Positions 18,066 through 26,020 of a stretch of 64,000 nt of DNA are shown in pieces. The notes below the pieces were generated by a model. It was not told where the DNA came from. It saw only the letters and a program-made list of their open reading frames with translations, and made no database searches. Where the stretch lies: contig BMUD01000024.1 in NCBI GenBank assembly GCA_014650015.1, forward strand, positions 1-64,000. Direction: 5' to 3'. This stretch comes from Streptomyces griseoloalbus (GTDB lineage Bacteria; Actinomycetota; Actinomycetes; Streptomycetales; Streptomycetaceae). Numbering within the stretch: position 1 is the stretch's first letter; each line of letters starts with the position of its first letter. The position numbers were made by a program, and so were the translations under genes.

Positions 18066-19617
18066 CGGTGGCCGCCTCCTCCACCGTGTCCCGGGCCGGG
18101 GCGTGCCCGGCGATGGTCCGCATCAGCTTGTCCTCGGTGACCTCGTCGCCGGTCAGCTCGCCGACGACCGCACCGTCCTTCAGTACGACCACGCGGTCGG
18201 ACCCTTCGATCAGTTCCTCCAGGTCGGAGGAGATGAGCAGGACGCCCAGGCCGTCCGCGGCCAGTTCGTCCACCAGTTTCTGCACCTCGGCCTTGGCGCC
18301 GACGTCGATGCCCCGGGTGGGCTCGTCCAGGAGGAGCACCTTGGGGTTCATCGCCAGCCAGCGGGCGAGCAGCACCTTCTGCTGGTTGCCGCCCGACAGT
18401 TCGCCGACCTTCTGCTGCGGCGAGGACGCCTTGATGCGCAGCCGCTCGATGAAGGTGTCCACGATGCTGTCGACGCGTGCCTCGGAGACCAGACCGAAGC
18501 GGGACAGCCGCGGCAGGACGGCCAGCGAGATGTTCTCCCGGACCGACAGACCCGGGACGATGCCCTCGCTCTTGCGGTCCTCCGGCAGCAGACTGATGCC
18601 CGCCCGGATCGCGGCGGGAGTGGAGCCGCCGCGCAGCGGGACCCCGGCCACCGTCACGCTGCCCGCACTCGTCGCCAGCGCACCGGAGATGGCCTTCGCC
18701 GTCTCGGTACGTCCGGAGCCGAGCAGCCCGCCCAGTCCGACGACCTCGCCGGGACGGATGCTCACGGAGACGCCGTGCAACTGGTGCGGGACCGTCAGAT
18801 CACGCGCCTCCAGCACGGGCTGGGCGTCCGTGGCGTGGTGATCACCGGTGAACTTGGTCAGGCCCTCCGCGCGCACCTCGCCCAGTTCCCGCCCGAGCAT
18901 GGTGGACACCAGGGAGAGCCGGTCGAGTTCGGCGAGCCGGCCGTGGTGGACGCGACGGCCGTCGCGCAGCACGGTGACCGTGTCGCACACGGCGTACAGC
19001 TCGTCGAGGCGGTGGCTGACGTAGATGACGGCGATGCCCTCGTCGCGCAGCCGGCGGATGACCGAGAACAGCGTCTCGACCTCCCGCGGTTCGAGCGACG
19101 AGGTCGGTTCGTCCATGATGACGATGCGCGCCTCGCTCGCCACGGCCCGGGCCAGGGCGACCATCTGCTGCGCGCCGACACCGAGGGTGCGCAGCGGCCG
19201 GCGGACGTCCACCCGGACGCCGTAGGCGCGCAGCGTCTCCTCGGCCTCGCGGTGCATGCGGGGGAAGTCCAGCAGCCCGACACGGTTGCGCGGCTCACGG
19301 CCCAGGAAGAGGTTGCGGGCCACGCTCAGCAGCGGGATGAGGTTGACTTCCTGGTAGATGGTCGAGATCCCGGCCTTCTGGGCGTCCAGCGGTGTGGCGA
19401 AGGAGACCGCGCTGCCCTGGAAAACGATGTCACCGGCGTCGGGCCGGTGCACACCGGTGAGCAGTTTGATGAGGGTCGACTTGCCGGCGCCGTTCTCGCC
19501 GATCAGGGCGTGGACCTCACCCGGGTGCAGGGTCAGGTCCACGTCGTCCAGGGCCCGGACGCCGGGGAAGGTCTTGCTCAGTCCGCGGACGGCGAGGACT
19601 TCGGCGGGGGGAGCCAC
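18058..19617 (-). CDS. ytfR: sugar ABC transporter ATP-binding protein, YtfR-like
   Basis: The 519-aa protein has two fused ABC ATPase domains. The N-terminal one has an intact Walker A (GENGAGKST) and Walker B (IVIMDEPTSSL) but an atypical signature (LGVGAQQM). The C-terminal one has a degenerate Walker A (GLLGSGRTE) and a normal signature (LSGGNQQK) with LLLDEPTRGID. This asymmetry is usual for CUT2 sugar ATPases. The start is GTG 19617, six bases after GGAGG. It powers import through the two downstream permeases. Confidence 0.92.
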   Translation of the reverse strand: MAPPAEVLAVRGLSKTFPGVRALDDVDLTLHPGEVHALIGENGAGKSTLIKLLTGVHRPDAGDIVFQGSAVSFATPLDAQKAGISTIYQEVNLIPLLSVARNLFLGREPRNRVGLLDFPRMHREAEETLRAYGVRVDVRRPLRTLGVGAQQMVALARAVASEARIVIMDEPTSSLEPREVETLFSVIRRLRDEGIAVIYVSHRLDELYAVCDTVTVLRDGRRVHHGRLAELDRLSLVSTMLGRELGEVRAEGLTKFTGDHHATDAQPVLEARDLTVPHQLHGVSVSIRPGEVVGLGGLLGSGRTETAKAISGALATSAGSVTVAGVPLRGGSTPAAIRAGISLLPEDRKSEGIVPGLSVRENISLAVLPRLSRFGLVSEARVDSIVDTFIERLRIKASSPQQKVGELSGGNQQKVLLARWLAMNPKVLLLDEPTRGIDVGAKAEVQKLVDELAADGLGVLLISSDLEELIEGSDRVVVLKDGAVVGELTGDEVTEDKLMRTIAGHAPARDTVEEAATDG

Positions 19618-19663
19618 CTGTGCCTCCAGGGATGACAGGAATAAAGGGGTGACGGACGGACAG

Positions 19664-19684
19664 GGGGCCCGGAAGCCGGGCCCC
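19664..19684 (-). terminator. intercistronic hairpin after the binding-protein gene
   Basis: GGGGCCCGG and CCGGGCCCC form a perfect nine-pair stem with a three-base loop between the binding-protein stop (19693) and the ATPase start (19617). It could protect or partly terminate the upstream transcript so that binding protein exceeds membrane components. Confidence 0.6.
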
Positions 19685-19692
19685 GCAGCGGA

Positions 19693-20790
19693 TCAGTAGG
19701 CCTTGCCGAGGTCCTGCTCGGCGTTGCCGGCGTCGTAGGCGCCGTCCTGGATCACGATGTCCTGGGGGACTTCCTTGCCCTGGGTGAAGGTGTCCAGCGT
19801 CTGGAACGCCAGCGGGCCGAACCTCGGGTTGGACTCGATGACGCCGCTGATCCAGCCGTCGACGACACCCTGGACGGCGTTGCGCGTGCCGTCGACCGTG
19901 ACGATCTTGATGTCGCCGGCCTTCTTGCCCGCGCCCTTGAGCGCGGCCACCGCGCCCAGGCCCATCTCGTCGTTCTCCGCGTAGATGCCCTTGATGCCGG
20001 GCTTGGACTGGATGAGCTGCTCGGTGACCTGCTGGCCCTTCTCACGGGCGAAGTCACCGGTCTGCTCGAAGACGACCTTCAGATCGGGTGCCTTCTCGGC
20101 GATGCGCTCCTTGAAGCCCTTGGTGCGCTCGGTGGTGACGTTGTTTCCGGCGGAGCCCAGCAGGATGGCGACCTCGCCCTTGCCGCCGGTGGCCTCGATC
20201 ATCCGGTCGGCGGCACGCCGGCCCTGCTCGACGAAGTCCGAGGCGATGAAGGAGACGTAGTCCTTGCAGGCCGTGGCGTTGATCTTGCGGTCGATCGTGA
20301 CGATCGGGACCTTCTTCGCGGCGGCGGCCTGCAGTACCGGGTCCCAGCCGTCGGAGTTGAGCGGGGCGATCACCAGCAGATCGGCGCCCTTGGCGAGCAG
20401 GTCCTGGACGTCGCTGATCTGCTTGGAGAACTGCGACTGGGCGTTGGCCGTCAGCAGCTTGACGCCTCTCTTCGCCGCCTCGTCCTTGATGGACTGCGTC
20501 TCCGCGATGCGGAACGGGTTGGCCTCCTTCTCCGACTGGGAGAAGCCGACCGTGGCGCTCTTCAGGTCGATCTTCTTGCCGCCGTAGGCGTCGATGGTGC
20601 AGGACTTGCTGCCCGGCTTCGGTGTGACGACCTTCTGGCCGGCGTCGGCCGCGGCCGCCGACGACGGCTTGCTGTCCGAGGCGTCGTCCTCCGACTTGGC
20701 GCAGGAGGTGGCGGTCAGGGCCACGGCGGCGGACAAGGCCACGACCACGGGACGGGCGAGGAGGCGAGAACGGTGAGTGGTGCGCTGCAT
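19693..20790 (-). CDS. ytfQ: sugar-binding lipoprotein, YtfQ-like
   Basis: The 365-aa precursor is a periplasmic-binding-protein-like sugar receptor with a lipoprotein signal (ALTATSC, Cys about 32), so it is tethered outside the membrane. After a low-complexity linker, mature motifs VGFSQSEKEANPF, SDGWDPVL, GDFAREKGQQV and the C-terminal GKAY parallel E. coli YtfQ, which binds galactofuranose. ATG 20790 was chosen, with GGGGT upstream; an in-frame ATG at 20847 precedes it without a better site. A LacI-type operator lies 112 bases upstream. The actual ligand could be arabinofuranose, galactofuranose or short oligosaccharides. Confidence 0.88.
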   Translation of the reverse strand: MQRTTHRSRLLARPVVVALSAAVALTATSCAKSEDDASDSKPSSAAAADAGQKVVTPKPGSKSCTIDAYGGKKIDLKSATVGFSQSEKEANPFRIAETQSIKDEAAKRGVKLLTANAQSQFSKQISDVQDLLAKGADLLVIAPLNSDGWDPVLQAAAAKKVPIVTIDRKINATACKDYVSFIASDFVEQGRRAADRMIEATGGKGEVAILLGSAGNNVTTERTKGFKERIAEKAPDLKVVFEQTGDFAREKGQQVTEQLIQSKPGIKGIYAENDEMGLGAVAALKGAGKKAGDIKIVTVDGTRNAVQGVVDGWISGVIESNPRFGPLAFQTLDTFTQGKEVPQDIVIQDGAYDAGNAEQDLGKAY

Positions 20791-20901
20791 GGTGACCCCG
20801 ATCCGGGTGACGCTGAAAAGGTGACTGGGGAGCCGAAGAACGTGCATACGTGGTGCTGCTCCCCTTGTGCAGGACGGCGTCCGGTGCGCCGCAAGGAGGT
20901 T

Positions 20902-20915
20902 TTACATCGTTGGAA
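20902..20915. promoter_or_regulatory. LacI-type operator, hybrid form
   Basis: TTACATCGTTGGAA joins a TTACATC half to a GTTGGAA half. It is in the leader of the YtfQ-like transporter operon. Confidence 0.7.
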
Positions 20916-21639
20916 GGATGCTGTAAACCCCCTGCGCACACTGTGCGAAGGGAGCGGGGGAGGGGAGGGGGACGCGGGCTGTGGTGCTGTCCGGGGGCCT
21001 CGTCGGAGCTGGACGGCGCTGGAAGCGCTTGCGCCGCGGAGCGGGTCCGGTCGCCCGACGACGCCCCTCGTGACGTGCGGTTGCCGCCCGACGCGTTCGC
21101 CGGGGTGAGGGCTCCTGCCCTGGGGAGGACGTGGCGCGGCACGCCGAAGTCGCTGCTGTCCGCGGACAGCCGACTCGGGCTGAGGAGCGAGCGCGTACCC
21201 CTCGGCGAGCCGCTTGTGGCCGGCCCGCAGGGCCGTGCCCGGTTCCTCCTCCACGGCCGTCCACTTCACGGTTCGGGCACCGCCGGGCGGCGGGCACAGG
21301 CGCGCCGGCGGTTCGGTGTGGCACAGGCTCCGGGCGATCCGTATGTCGCTCGGCAGGGCGCTGGACCGTGGCGGGGTCCTGGTGGCGTCCGGGACCACCG
21401 CGCCCATCCGGTCACCGACCGCGGCGCGGGGGCGCGTCCGAACGCCATGAGGGGCGGGGCACGTGGCCCGGCCGATGAAACGGTCGTGCCCGGCCGCGTG
21501 AACGGCGACCCCCACCGCAGTCACGGCCGTGCGACTGCCCCGCACTCCTGGTGATCGGCGAGCACGGCGTCCACCCTGCCCGTGCCGACGGGAGGAACCT
21601 CGCCGGGGAAACGCCTCGAGGGCACGGGGGACAGGCGCG
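20916..21639. other. intergenic region without a confident gene; possible decayed coding trace
   Basis: About 720 bases separate the transporter operator from the LacI stop. No open frame here has a credible start and family. A minus-strand stretch near 21180-21280 has G/C-biased third positions (reading TVKWTAVEEEPGTAL and RLAEGYALAPQPE) but is not recognisable; it may be a remnant. Confidence 0.4.
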
Positions 21640-22671
21640 TCAAGCGGTTCCCCGGCCGGTGCCCGTGGGGCGGCCCAGGGTGCTCTCCCGTTCGGCGAGC
21701 TGATAGTCGGCCCAGATACGGCGGTGTTCCGGCGCCCGGTCGTTGAGGCGGGCGAGCACCGATTCCACCGCGAGGCGGCCGATGGCGGCCTTGTCGGGTG
21801 ACACGGAGGTGAGGGTGACCGCGCCGAAGCGTCCCTCGATCACGTCGTCGAATCCGACGACGGCGATGTCCTCCGGTACCCGCAGGCCCCGCTCGTGCAG
21901 CACCCGCATGGCCCCGATCGCCATCGGGTCGTTGTAGGCGAACACCGCGTCGGGCCGCCGTCCGCTGTCCAGGATGTGGGTCATGGCCACCGCCCCGTCG
22001 GCGTGCCCCCAGCCGTCGGTGGCCGCGACGAGCCCTTCGTCGGCCGCCAGCCCGGCGGCGGTGAGCTCCTCGCGCCAGCCCCGCACGCGCAGTTGGGCGG
22101 GCTCGCTGCGCCGGCGCCGCGCTCCGATGAACGCCACCTCCCGACGCCCCAGGTCGATCAGATGCCGGACGGCGGCACGGGCCGCGGCGACATTGTCGAT
22201 GGCGATGTGGTCGTACGGCAGGTCGTAGTCCCGCTCGCCGAGCAGCACCAGCGGCACGTCCTGGGCGCGGTCGCGCAGATCCTCGGTCTCCAGCTCGATG
22301 GGGCTGAGGATGAGTCCGTCGATCACCCGGGCCCGGAAGCCCTGGCTCACCAGAAGCTCCTGCTCGCGCAGCCCTCCGGTGTGGTCGAGGAGCACGATGT
22401 AGTCGTGCTGGGCCGCGGCGTCGATCACGGAGGCGGCCAGTTCGGCGAAGTAGGGGTTCCCGAGTTCGGGCAGAGCGAGCGCGATGATGCCCGTACGCCC
22501 CTTCCTCAGGTGCCTGGCGGCGAGGTTGGGCTGGTAGCCGAGCGCGTCGATGGACCTCTGGACACGCTCGCGCATGGCCGGGGTGACGTGCTGGTAGTTG
22601 TTCACCACGTTGGAGACGGTCTTGATGGAGACCCCCGCGTGCGCGGCGACGTCCTTGAGGCTGACCCGCAC
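21640..22671 (-). CDS. LacI family transcriptional regulator (first of two)
   Basis: The 343-aa protein begins VSLKDVAAHAGVSIKTVSNV, a LacI helix-turn-helix with recognition helix TVSNV. The hinge follows (LAARHLRKGRTG), then a sugar-binding domain (GIIALALPELGNPYFAEL; IAVVGFDDVIEGRF). GTG 22671 was chosen because the domain begins there and AAGGGA lies just upstream; the open frame extends 45 codons further without homology. An operator-like palindrome about 95 bases upstream suggests autoregulation. It probably represses the YtfQRT-like operon and glycosidase genes until an arabinose- or galactose-derived ligand is present. Confidence 0.9.
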   Translation of the reverse strand: MRVSLKDVAAHAGVSIKTVSNVVNNYQHVTPAMRERVQRSIDALGYQPNLAARHLRKGRTGIIALALPELGNPYFAELAASVIDAAAQHDYIVLLDHTGGLREQELLVSQGFRARVIDGLILSPIELETEDLRDRAQDVPLVLLGERDYDLPYDHIAIDNVAAARAAVRHLIDLGRREVAFIGARRRRSEPAQLRVRGWREELTAAGLAADEGLVAATDGWGHADGAVAMTHILDSGRRPDAVFAYNDPMAIGAMRVLHERGLRVPEDIAVVGFDDVIEGRFGAVTLTSVSPDKAAIGRLAVESVLARLNDRAPEHRRIWADYQLAERESTLGRPTGTGRGTA

Positions 22672-22763
22672 GACAATCCCTTCGTGAGCGGCCCGACTCG
22701 GTCGGTCGGTGCGGATACGGTGCCGTGACCATGAGCCGTGCGCCGAGCCGCTGGGCTCAATTT

Positions 22764-22777
22764 TTACAACGTTATAC
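22764..22777. promoter_or_regulatory. LacI-type operator, diverged AACGTT form
   Basis: TTACAACGTTATAC is an imperfect palindrome centred on CG. It lies upstream of the first lacI gene, where it could mediate autoregulation. Confidence 0.6.
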
Positions 22778-22894
22778 ATCTCGTTCCGTGGCACTGACAA
22801 GGCCACGGAAGTGTCGTTCCGGGAGCGCGTCGCCGTCCGGTGCGGCGGCCGGCCGGGCCGTGGCCCGAACAGTCGGCCGAGTGGCCCGGCCGTC

Positions 22895-23908
22895 TCATCC
22901 TCCCGAACTCTCCCGCACGATCAGCCGGTGCCCGGCCGTCTCGTCCACCGCCGGCCCGCCCGGCACGCCGGCGTCGATCCGTTCCAGCAGCAGCTGCACG
23001 GCCCGCCGCGCGATGCCGGGCTTGTCGGGAGCGACCGTGGTGATGGTGGGGATGCTGAACCGGGTGGCCTCGATGTCGTCGAACCCGACCACGTCCACGT
23101 CCTGGGGAACCGACCAGCCGTCCTCGTGGAGTGCGCGCACCGCCCCGAGAGCCAGGTGGTCGTTGAGGCAGAGCAGCGCGTCCGGCCGTTCCGGCAGCCG
23201 CATGAGGGAGCGGGCGGCCGTGGCCCCGTCCGCCCAGCGGAACTCGGGCACCGCAAGCACCAGGTCGTCGGGCAGCGAGAGCCCGGCCGCCGTCAGGGCC
23301 TCCTGGTAGCCGATGGTCCGCAGCCCGCTGGTGTTCCGCTGCCCGCGCAGGTCACCGCCGATCACCGCGATGCGCCGGCGTCCTCGCGACAGCAGGTGCT
23401 CGGTCGCCTCACGTGCCGCCGTGACGTTGTCGATCGCCACGTGGTCGGCACTGCCCGGCGGGTTGCACTCGCCCAGCAGCACCAACGGCAGCCGGGTGTC
23501 GCGGCCCGCCAGGTCCCGGGGCTGCAGGGCGAGGGGCGAGAGGATGACGCCGTCGGTGAACTGGGTGTCGAACCCGCGCACGGCGGCCAGCTCCTTCTCG
23601 CGCCGCCCGCCGGTCTCGAGCAGGAGGGTGGTGCTGCCGAGGCGTTCCGTCTCCGCCATGACGTGCCGGGCCAGCTCGGCGAAATAGGCGATGTCCAGGT
23701 CCGGCACGGCGAGCGCGATCATGCCGGTACGGCCCCGGCGCAGCTGGCGTCCGGCGATGTTGACCCGGTAGCCGAGGGCGTCGATGGCCTCGCGCACCGC
23801 GGCCCGGGTCTGCTCGGAGACGTGCTCGTAGTCGTTGAGGACGTTCGACACCGTCTTGGCCGAGACGCCGGCGTACTCCGCGACGTCCTTGATCCTGGGC
23901 CTGCGCAT
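22895..23908 (-). CDS. LacI family transcriptional regulator (second of two)
   Basis: The 337-aa protein starts MRRPRIKDVAEYAGV and has recognition helix TVSNV, identical to the first LacI, then the hinge IAGRQLRRGRTG and a ligand domain (MIALAVPDLDIAYFAEL; VVGFDDIEATRF). ATG 23908 follows AAGGGAAGC. The open frame continues far upstream but only as the antisense of the GH2 gene. It is divergent from the GH2 and CUT1 importer genes with a perfect TTACATCGATGTAA palindrome between them, so it is the likely local repressor. Confidence 0.9.
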   Translation of the reverse strand: MRRPRIKDVAEYAGVSAKTVSNVLNDYEHVSEQTRAAVREAIDALGYRVNIAGRQLRRGRTGMIALAVPDLDIAYFAELARHVMAETERLGSTTLLLETGGRREKELAAVRGFDTQFTDGVILSPLALQPRDLAGRDTRLPLVLLGECNPPGSADHVAIDNVTAAREATEHLLSRGRRRIAVIGGDLRGQRNTSGLRTIGYQEALTAAGLSLPDDLVLAVPEFRWADGATAARSLMRLPERPDALLCLNDHLALGAVRALHEDGWSVPQDVDVVGFDDIEATRFSIPTITTVAPDKPGIARRAVQLLLERIDAGVPGGPAVDETAGHRLIVRESSGG

Positions 23909-24015
23909 GCTTCCCTTCTCGTTCTTCCTCGTGCCCCCGGATCGTAACGGCAGGGTCGCGGGGCAGGGTCGCGCGAGGTGCGAACCGGGCCCCGCACACT
24001 TTTCGCCGCTCCCAT

Positions 24016-24029
24016 TTACATCGATGTAA
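24016..24029. promoter_or_regulatory. LacI-type operator, perfect palindrome
   Basis: TTACATCGATGTAA is a perfect 14-bp palindrome between the divergent second lacI (start 23908) and the GH2 gene (start 24083). It is the clearest ATCGAT-centred site. Confidence 0.8.
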
Positions 24030-24082
24030 TCGTGTGGTCGCATGACCCCGTACCGAGCGCCCCCGCACTGATGAGGAGCAGC

Positions 24083-25908
24083 ATGAGCACGCCCCTGCCC
24101 CTGGACGTCCCGCGTCCGGAGTACCCCCGGCCCCAGTTCGTCCGCGAGGCATGGCTCAATCTCAATGGCCGCTGGCAGTTCGAGACGGACCGGGGGGACA
24201 GCGGACTGGAGCGCGGGCTGCGCGACCGCGACCTCGCGGGCGAGATCCTCGTGCCCTTCTGCCCCGAGTCCGAGCTGTCGGGGATCGGCGACACGGACTT
24301 CATGGAGGCCGTCTGGTACCGGCGCACGGTCACCATCCCGCAGGACTGGTCCGGCTCCGACGTGCTGCTGCACTTCGGGGCGGTGGACCACGACACCACC
24401 GTCTGGGTCAACGGCACCGAGGTGGCCCGCCACCGCGGCGGCTTCACCCCGTTCACCGCGGAACTGCGCGGGGTGGCCGCGCCCGGCGAGGACGCCGTGA
24501 TCGTGGTCCGCGCCCGCGACAGCCGGCACGGCCCGCAGGCCCGCGGCAAGCAGGCCACCTGGTACGCCAACACGCACTGCCACTACACCCGGACCACCGG
24601 CATCTGGCAGACGGTGTGGCTCGAGCCGGTGCCGCCCACGGCCCGCCTCAGGCGCCCGCGGATCACCCCGGACCTCGGGTCGTGCTCCTTCCACGCCGAC
24701 CTTCCGATCACCGGCAACCTGCCGGGACACCGGGTGCGGGCGGTGCTCTCGGACGAGCACGGCGAGGTGGTGAGCGCCTCGGCCCGCGCCGACCTCGACC
24801 TGTGCCCCAAACTGGTGCTGACCGTGCCCGAGGAGCGGGTGCGCACCTGGTCGCCGGCCGACCCGCACCTGTACGACCTGCGCTTCCAACTCCTCGACGC
24901 CGAGGGCGGCGTGGTCGACGAGGCGACGTCGTACGCGGGGCTGCGGTCGGTCGCGGTGCACGGCAAGCGGGTGCTGCTCAACGGATCGCCGGTGTTCCAG
25001 CGACTGGTGCTCGACCAGGGCTACTACCCGGACGGCCTGATGACCGCCCCCACCGACGCCGACCTCGTGCGCGACATCGAACTCGGAATGCGGGCCGGCT
25101 TCAACGGGGCCCGGCTGCACCAGAAGGTGTTCGAGGAGCGCTACCTCTACCACGCCGACCGGCTCGGCTACCTGGTGTGGGGCGAGTTCGGCGACTGGGG
25201 CTGCGAGGCCGGCGTCCGCGACGACAACCAGCGCCCCGACGCGAGGTATGTCGCCCAGTGGCTGGAGGCACTGGAACGCGACCACTCCCACCCGTCGATC
25301 ATCGGCTGGTGCCCGCTGAACGAGACGTACCAGAACCTGCACGACCGGATCACCCAGCTCGACGACGTGACCCGGGCGATGTTCCTGGCCACCAAGCAGG
25401 CCGACCCGAGCCGCCCGGTGATCGACGCCTCCGGCTACGCCCACCGCGTGCCCGAGACCGACGTCTACGACGCGCACTGCTACGAGCAGGACCCGGAGGC
25501 CTTCGCCAGGACCATGGCAGGACTCGCCGAGGACCGCCCGTACGTCAACGCCGGCCCCGACGGCCGCCCCTGGTCGGTCCCCTACCGCGGACAGCCCTAC
25601 TTCTGCAGCGAGTTCGGCGGAATCTGGTGGGACGCGGCGGTAGCCGAGACCGCGGCCGGCGACGAGACCGGGACGTCCTGGGATACGGCGAACGGCCGCG
25701 CACCGCCGACGAGTTCCTGGCACGCTTCACCGGCCTGGTGGACGTCCTGCTCGACGACCCGGACATGTTCGGCTACTGCTACACGCAGCTCACCGACGTC
25801 TTCCAGGAGCGCAACGGCGTCTACGGCTTCGACCGCGCCGAGAAGTTCGACACCGCCGCACTGCGCCGGGTCCAACAGCGCACGGCTGCCTGCGAATCCA
25901 CCGGCTGA
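24083..25908 (+). pseudogene. intracellular GH2 glycosidase with an apparent -1 frameshift
   Basis: ATG 24083 follows GAGGAG. The reading gives GH2 sugar-binding, Ig-like and TIM-barrel domains without a signal peptide. Candidate catalytic residues are Glu414 (PLNETY) and Glu510 (CSEFGG). After codon 533 the family-like sequence jumps to the +1 frame (GYGERPRTADEFLARF to the stop at 25908). Adding one G to the GGG at 25680-25682 restores a 608-aa protein. In the given frame the product instead reads on, without a stop, into the downstream lipoprotein gene. It may be a true mutation or a base-calling error. If intact it would cleave imported oligosaccharides. Confidence 0.8.
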
Positions 25909-25993
25909 CCGCGGCGGACACGGTCCCCGGCGGACGCCCGGAACCGGGTCCACGCTCCACGCGCGCACACGTCCGCAGCACCCGTCGGCGTTG

Positions 25994-26005
25994 TACATCG
26001 ATGTA
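25994..26005. promoter_or_regulatory. LacI-type operator in the CUT1 importer leader
   Basis: TACATCGATGTA is a perfect 12-bp palindrome, 15 bases before the lipoprotein start codon at 26021. Repressor bound here would block the leader directly. Confidence 0.75.
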
Positions 26006-26020
26006 GAGAAAGGTAGTGCC

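Noticed and set aside
20715-21545. 276-aa minus-strand frame between the YtfQ-like and lacI genes
   Set aside because: Only a short internal part looks coding and no start, ribosome-binding site or family could be found, so it is recorded as a possible remnant, not a gene.
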